Below are positions 58,879 to 64,000 of a stretch of 64,000 bases of DNA, piece after piece. The stretch's first letter is position 1. The number at the start of each line of letters is the position of its first letter. Both the position numbers and the translations under genes were made by a program. The notes under the pieces are model-generated. The model saw nothing but the letters and a program-made list of their open reading frames with translations. It was not told where the DNA came from and made no database searches. Source of the DNA: Chaenocephalus aceratus (taxonomy: Eukaryota; Chordata; Actinopteri; Perciformes; Channichthyidae); assembly GCA_023974075.1 (NCBI GenBank), contig JAMFTG010000330.1, forward strand, positions 100,363 to 164,362, given 5' to 3'.

Positions 58879-59167
58879 CTTTTTAACTGTAACATCCCAT
58901 GTGTCTGTTAATGAGTTGCAGCAGACTGAAATGTGGCTTTGCATTGTCAGCTTGTATTATCTTGCTTGATAATAATGAAAGTAAAGAACCGCGAGATGAA
59001 CAAAAGGAGGAACTGCAGATAAATGGTAACATCACTGATTTGTTGTGCTAAGCTAGGCTACGCCTGGAAGGTGGAACTGGAGAGATTCCCCAGTGAGAGG
59101 AACACATCCACCTCCCTGTGTTTGATACAATCCTGCTGAACCAGCAGAGAGTCGACCCCTTACTGAC

Positions 59168-59341
59168 CTGAGAGCCTCCAGTCTGCAGTCTGGACTCTCC
59201 TGAAGATCTCTCAGCAGCTTCACTCCTGAACCCTGCAGCTTGTTGCCACTCAGGTGCAGCTCTCTCAGATGGGAGGGGTTGGACTTCAGAGCTGAGGCCA
59301 GAGCAGCACAGCTGATCTCTGACAACCTGCAGCAATCCAGT
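59168..59341 (-). CDS. LRR exon, membrane-distal type, NLR copy 2
   Basis: Intact, 174 nt; orthologous in position to 12877-13050. It reads LDCCRLSEI and [12 protein letters not shown] with the [11 protein letters not shown] signature. It differs from copy 1 in the residues after the acceptor and in the beta-strand positions. Confidence 0.85.
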
Positions 59342-59752
59342 CTGAATAAAGAACACATGATCACATGGTCAGTTTAAACCATTCAGTCAGTATAAGCATC
59401 TTTTAGCTTCATACAAATGTTGGAAGAAGCAAATACTAAATATATTTTTAGTGTTTGATTGGAAATACTTATTAATTTTGCTCATTTGTCTTTTATATAA
59501 TGTAGTAAAATAAAACTTGACGGAGGTTCAGCGTGAAATATGCAGAGTATAATTCTTATTGTAATATTTACATTTAAAGCTGAATATTACTCTGCCACGG
59601 TCAATGAACTAAACCACAGAAGAAGAAAATAGACTTCAGCATTAAGATGCTCAGTGAGGATCAGGATCATATCAGCCAGATGTCTGCAGCTCAGAGTCAA
59701 CACAACTCTCACATATTCATCTCAGCACAGAAGGAAAAGATGGAGAACTGAC

Positions 59753-59926
59753 TCTAGAGTCTCCAGTCTGCAGTCTGGACTCTCCAGAAGATCACTCAGC
59801 AGCTTCACGACTGAATCCTGCAGAGCGATGCCACCCAGGTCCAGATCTCTCAGATGGGAAAGGTTGGACTTCAGAGCTGAGATCAGAGCAGCACAGCTGA
59901 TCTCTGACAACCTGCAGGCCCACAGT
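59753..59926 (-). CDS. LRR exon, NLR copy 2, array unit 1
   Basis: Intact, 174 nt. It reads [10 protein letters not shown] and [12 protein letters not shown]; the conserved asparagine of the LRR motif is isoleucine, and NPS is NLS. The last codons are changed (ACT CTA GA). The counterpart at 13452 is frameshifted. Confidence 0.8.
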
Positions 59927-60380
59927 CTGAATAAAGAACACATGATGCAAGTTTAGAAAACAATGTTCCTATTGAAATAATGAAAGTTCTAATAATCTGA
60001 TTATAGCTGGAGAAGTAGAGAATGTAGAAGATTATAAAGTGGACACTCCCGACAGGTTAAAAACAGTAAGTTACAGAAAGAGAACAGAGCTCTGATTGAT
60101 ATTAAAGACAACGTGCTCCACCTTCAATACAAAGTGGTGACTTCACATCTGAAGCTCTGCTCCTTCTACACTAACTCGTGATGTGCAGCCAGACAGATAC
60201 AAGCCCACAGAAACTGATTCAACTCAAGATCACAGAGTTCACAAAGATCACAAAGATGTCAGGATGAATTTAAAGAAATGTGATCAAAATAAATAGAGAA
60301 TATTTATTTCAGAAAAGGTGGAGCAATAAATACAAAGCATCTTCAGTTTAAACTATTCAGTCACATGAGCATCTTGTAGC

Positions 60381-61288
60381 TTAAAGGTCCCATGTCATGC
60401 TTCTCCGGTTATTCCCCGTCCCTCTTGTGTGTCATGTAGCTTTTTCTGCATGTGAACGGTCTGCAGAGTCACAAACCCTCAAAGTACACCCTGTAGCGAG
60501 TACAACTCTAACACAGAAAATACCTCCCCAAAACGCCTCGTTGGAGATTTCTCATTTACTTCCTGGTATCGCTACTTAGGGATACTCAGTAGCCACGCCA
60601 GAGCTATGGCCACACTGCCAGCCTTTCACGAAACAAAGCTTCCCAAACCTTTCAGCGATTCATGCCGGATATGTACAGCGTAGGGCACTGAAGAACGATG
60701 CTGTTCCTACTTTGTTTGGACCAGCGGGAGATTCGGGGACACAACCTGTAAGTATTCATTGTTGTTTGTGTATTTATGATGTTTAAAACAAACAAGGTAT
60801 CTACCACGACTGCTTAAATGGGTAAACGTTTTTCGGACTTCTACGTTGGGATGGCGGAGAAATGCTCTCCGCAGACCCATTCTCACAGCGTTATAAACCT
60901 TTTTCTTACTCAATATCAATCCACACTTATTGTTTTTACTTCGGCTGTAAGTGTTTGTGTGCTCAGGATGAGTTTAGCTTGTTCTCCTGTATCGCCAAGC
61001 CTGTCTGCTCCTGCAGCAGCCCACAGCAGTGTGTGTGTCTGTGTGTGCGAGCAGCAACGAGCCTGTCAGCTTCTCGACCAATCAGAGCACACTGGGCTCA
61101 TAGGGAGGGGGGGGGGGGCAGGAGCTCCAACTAGCCGTTTAGGACAGAGAGTGAATACACAGACTATACAGAGATGCTGTTTGAGAAACCAATGTGAGTT
61201 TGGAAAATTGCACAATTTAAATCTATTCTAGTAGACCTCAGCAATGGAAATATGATCAGTAGAAATGGCCATGACATGGGACCTTTAA
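60381..61288. mobile_element. TTAA-flanked MITE, copy 2 cluster
   Basis: Same family and position in the unit as in the first array. It carries an extra block near 60540-60565 (GGAGATTTCTCATTTACTTC) not present in the copies of the first array. Confidence 0.8.
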
Positions 61289-61641
61289 CACAAATGTTAG
61301 AAACAGCAGAAACTGAACATATTTGTTAGTGTTTGATAGTCTTAATAGAAATATTTAATTATTGTATTCATGTGTTTATAATGTCATTTATAAAAACATG
61401 ATGGAGAATATAAGATGAATTCAGGTTTTTGAGAGGTTCAGCGTGAATTATGCAGAGTATGATTTTTCTTTAACATTGCTCTGCCACGGTCAATGAACTA
61501 AACCACAGAAGAAGAAAATACACTTCAGCATTAAGATGCTCAGTGAAGATCAGGATCATATCAGCCTGATGTCTGCAGCTCAGAGTCGACACAACTCTCA
61601 CATATTCATCTCAGCACAGAAGTAAAAGATGGAGAACTGAC

Positions 61642-61815
61642 CTGAGAGTCTCCAGTCTGCAGTCTGGACTCTCCAGAAGATCACTCAGCAGCTTCACGAC
61701 TGAATCCTGCAGAGTGTTGCCACTCAGGTTCAGATCTCTCAGATGGGAAGGGTTGGACTTCAGAGCTGAGATCAGAGCAGCCCAGCTGATCTCTGACGCA
61801 CTGCAGCCCCACAGT
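61642..61815 (-). CDS. LRR exon, NLR copy 2, array unit 2
   Basis: Intact, 174 nt, with AG acceptor and GTCAGT donor. It reads [11 protein letters not shown] and [12 protein letters not shown]. The intronic ATG present upstream of its siblings is changed here (CATATG in place of CACATG on the plus strand), so a scan for ATG-started frames misses it. Confidence 0.8.
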
Positions 61816-62279
61816 CTGAATAAAGAACATATGATGCAAGTTTAGAAAACAATGTTCCTATTGAAATAATGAAAGTTCTAATAATCTGATTATAGCTGGA
61901 GAAGTAGAGAATGTAGAAGTGTATAAAGTGGACACTCCCGACAGGTTAAAAACAGTAAGTTCCAGAAAGAGAACAGAGCTCTGATTGATATTAAAGACAA
62001 CGTGCTCCACCTTCAATACAAAGTGGTGACTTCACATCTGAAGCTCTGCTCCTTCTACACTAACTCGTGATGTGCAGCCAGACAGATACAAACCCACAGC
62101 AACTGATTCAACTCACGATCACAGAGTTCACAAAGATCACAAGATGTCAGGATGAATTTTAAAGAAATGTGATCAAAATAAATAGAGAATATTTATTTCA
62201 GAAAAGGTGGAGCAATAAATACAAAGCATCTTCAGTTTAAACTATTCAGTCACATGAGCATCTTGTAGCTTAAAGGTCC

Positions 62280-63148
62280 CATGTCATGCTTCTCCGGTTA
62301 TTCCCCGTCCCCTTGTGTGTCATGTAGCTTTTTCTGCATGTGAACGGTCTGCAGAGTCACAAACCCTCAAAGTACACCCTGTAGCGAGTAAAACTCTAAC
62401 ACAGACAATACCCTCCCCAAAACGCCTGGGTATCGCTCCGTAGTGATACTCAGTAGCCACGCCCAGAGCTATGGCCACACTGCCAGCCTTTCAACGAAAC
62501 AAAGCTTCCAAAACCTTTCAGCGATTCATGCCGGATATGCACAGCGTAGGGCACTGAAGAACGATGCTGTTCCTACTTTGTTTGGACCAGCGGGAGATTC
62601 GGGTACACAACCTGTAAGTATTCATTGTTGTTTGTGTATTTATGATGTTTAAAACAAACAAGGTATCTACCACGACTGCTTAAATGGGTAAAACATTTTT
62701 CGGACTTCTACGTTGGGATGGCGGAGAAATGCTCTCGCAGACCCATTCTCACAGCGTTATAAACCTTTTTCTTACTCAATATCAAGCCACACTTATTGTT
62801 TTTACTTTGGCTGTAAGTGTTTGTGTGCTCAGGATGAGTTTAGCTTGTTCTCCTGTATCGCCAAGCCTGTCTGCTCCTGCAGCAGCCCACAGCAGTGTGT
62901 GTGTCTGTGTGTGCGAGCAGCAACGAGCCTGTCAGCTTCTCGACCAATCAGAGCACACTGGGCTCACAGGGAGGGGGGGGCAGGAGCTCCAACAAGCCGT
63001 ATAGGACAGAGTGAATACACATACTATACAGAGATGCTGTATGAGAAACCAATGTGAGTTTGGAAAATTGCACAATTTAAATATATTCTAGTAGACCTCA
63101 GCAATGGAAATATGATCAGTAGAAATGGCCATGACATGGGACCTTTAA
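62280..63148. mobile_element. TTAA-flanked MITE, copy 2 cluster, second
   Basis: Same TTAA ends. Its G-run is the shortest of all copies (about 8, near 62972), and it has small indels near 62690 and 62735. Confidence 0.8.
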
Positions 63149-63500
63149 CACAAATGTTAGAAACAGCAGAAACTGACATATTTGTTAGTGTTTGATAGTC
63201 TTAATAGAAATATTTAATTATTGTATTCATGTGTTTATAATGTAATTTATAAAACATGATGGAGAATATAAGATGAATTCAGGTTTTTGAGAGGTTCAGA
63301 GTGAATTATGCAGAGTATGATTTTCTTTAAACATTGCTCTGCCACGGTCAATGAACTAAACCACAGAAGAAGAAACTAGCCTTCAGCATTAAGATGTTCA
63401 GTGAGGATCAGGATCATATCAGCCTGATGTCTGCAGCTCAGAGTCGACACAACTCTCACATATTCATCTCAGCACCAGAAGGAAAAGATGGAGAACTGAC

Positions 63501-63678
63501 CCGAGAGCCTCCAGTCTGCAGTCTGGACTCCTCCAGAAGATCACTCAGCAGCTTCACGACTGAATCCTGCAGATCGTTGCTAATCAGGTTCAGCTTTCTC
63601 AGATGGGAAGGGTTGGACTTCAGAGCTGAGATCAGAGCAGCCCAGCTGATCTCTGACAACATGCAGTCGCACTCCAGT
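63501..63678 (-). pseudogene. LRR exon with 1-nt insertion, NLR copy 2
   Basis: 178 nt: three extra bases after the acceptor (one more residue, reading [11 protein letters not shown]) and one extra base near the end (GACTCCTCC against GACTCTCC on the plus strand). The second shifts the frame after SDLLE, so the following exon would be read wrongly. [12 protein letters not shown] is otherwise a normal LRR strand. Confidence 0.85.
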
Positions 63679-64000
63679 CTGAATAAAGAACACATGATGC
63701 AAGTTTAGAAAACAATGTTCCTATTGAAATAATGAAAGTTCTAATAATCTGATTATAGCTGGAGAAGTAGAGAATGTAGAAGTTTTATAAAGTGGACACT
63801 CCCGACAGGTTAAAAACAGTAAGTTACAGAAAGAGACTGAGCTCTGATTGATATTAAAGACAACATGCTATCACCTTCAATACAAAGTGGTGACTTCACA
63901 TCTGAAGCTCTGCTCCTTCTACACTAACTCGTGATGTGCAGTCAGACAGATACAACCCCGCAGAAACTGATTCAACTCAAGATCACAGAGTTCACAAAGC
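63679..64000. repeat. Array intron up to the array edge
   Basis: The same intron sequence as in the first array. The last bases, GTTCACAAAGC, are the point where the first array ends at 25118 (other units continue GTTCACAAAGATC). So the second array probably also ends here. Confidence 0.7.

Overview
This is vertebrate, almost certainly teleost fish, genomic DNA. The intron-rich NLR genes carry the fish-specific FISNA domain. The transposon families (Tc1, hAT, PIF/Harbinger, piggyBac-like, BEL/Pao, LINE 3' tails) and abundant CA, GATA and GAA microsatellites are typical of ray-finned fish. There are no bacterial-style operons. Most short open frames are intronic or repeat-derived.

The central gene is an NLRC3-like NLR receptor on the minus strand, from about 40.7 kb down to 12.9 kb. 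It has a first coding exon, two 105-nt fish-NLR N-terminal repeat exons, a RING-finger exon, one large FISNA-NACHT exon, one divergent LRR exon, then eight LRR exons. Splice phases agree across all N-terminal junctions. Seven of the eight LRR exons sit in a tandem array with a 1.86-kb period; the six introns between them each hold the same TTAA-flanked MITE. Two of these LRR exons have 1-nt deletions, so full-length coding is doubtful without exon skipping. The last exon of the gene was not found.

The left flank (1328-1478, plus strand) holds one exon of bbs9 (PTHB1). From the end of that exon, about 12 kb of NLR 3' flank is repeated at 52.58-59.7 kb, followed by the 3' half of a second NLR gene: four LRR exons, one frameshifted, whose 5' part lies past 64 kb. 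The window thus shows a tandem duplication with a step of about 51 kb. The two copies differ by large indels, and each copy gives the empty site for insertions in the other.

The rest is mobile DNA. Copy 1 carries a 5.6-kb CACTA-like element containing a spliced zinc-finger gene. A Tc1 element with a nested element lies in the intron after the RING repeat exon. Two PIF/Harbinger elements inserted into one TTA at the splice donor of an N-terminal exon, the second about 7 kb long and loaded with a hAT and a 3.5-kb long-inverted-repeat element. From 41.5 to 52 kb there is a broken BEL/Pao retroelement, a piggyBac-like deletion derivative, two hAT copies and LINE remnants. Copy 2 carries a hAT, a 511-bp insert with a very long CA tract, and a retroelement remnant with polypurine tract and LTR.

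I see no clearly new system. The most unusual signals are the coupled LRR-exon/MITE amplification, with differences concentrated in codons for the exposed LRR surface, and the transposon pair that inserted next to a splice donor while keeping it usable.
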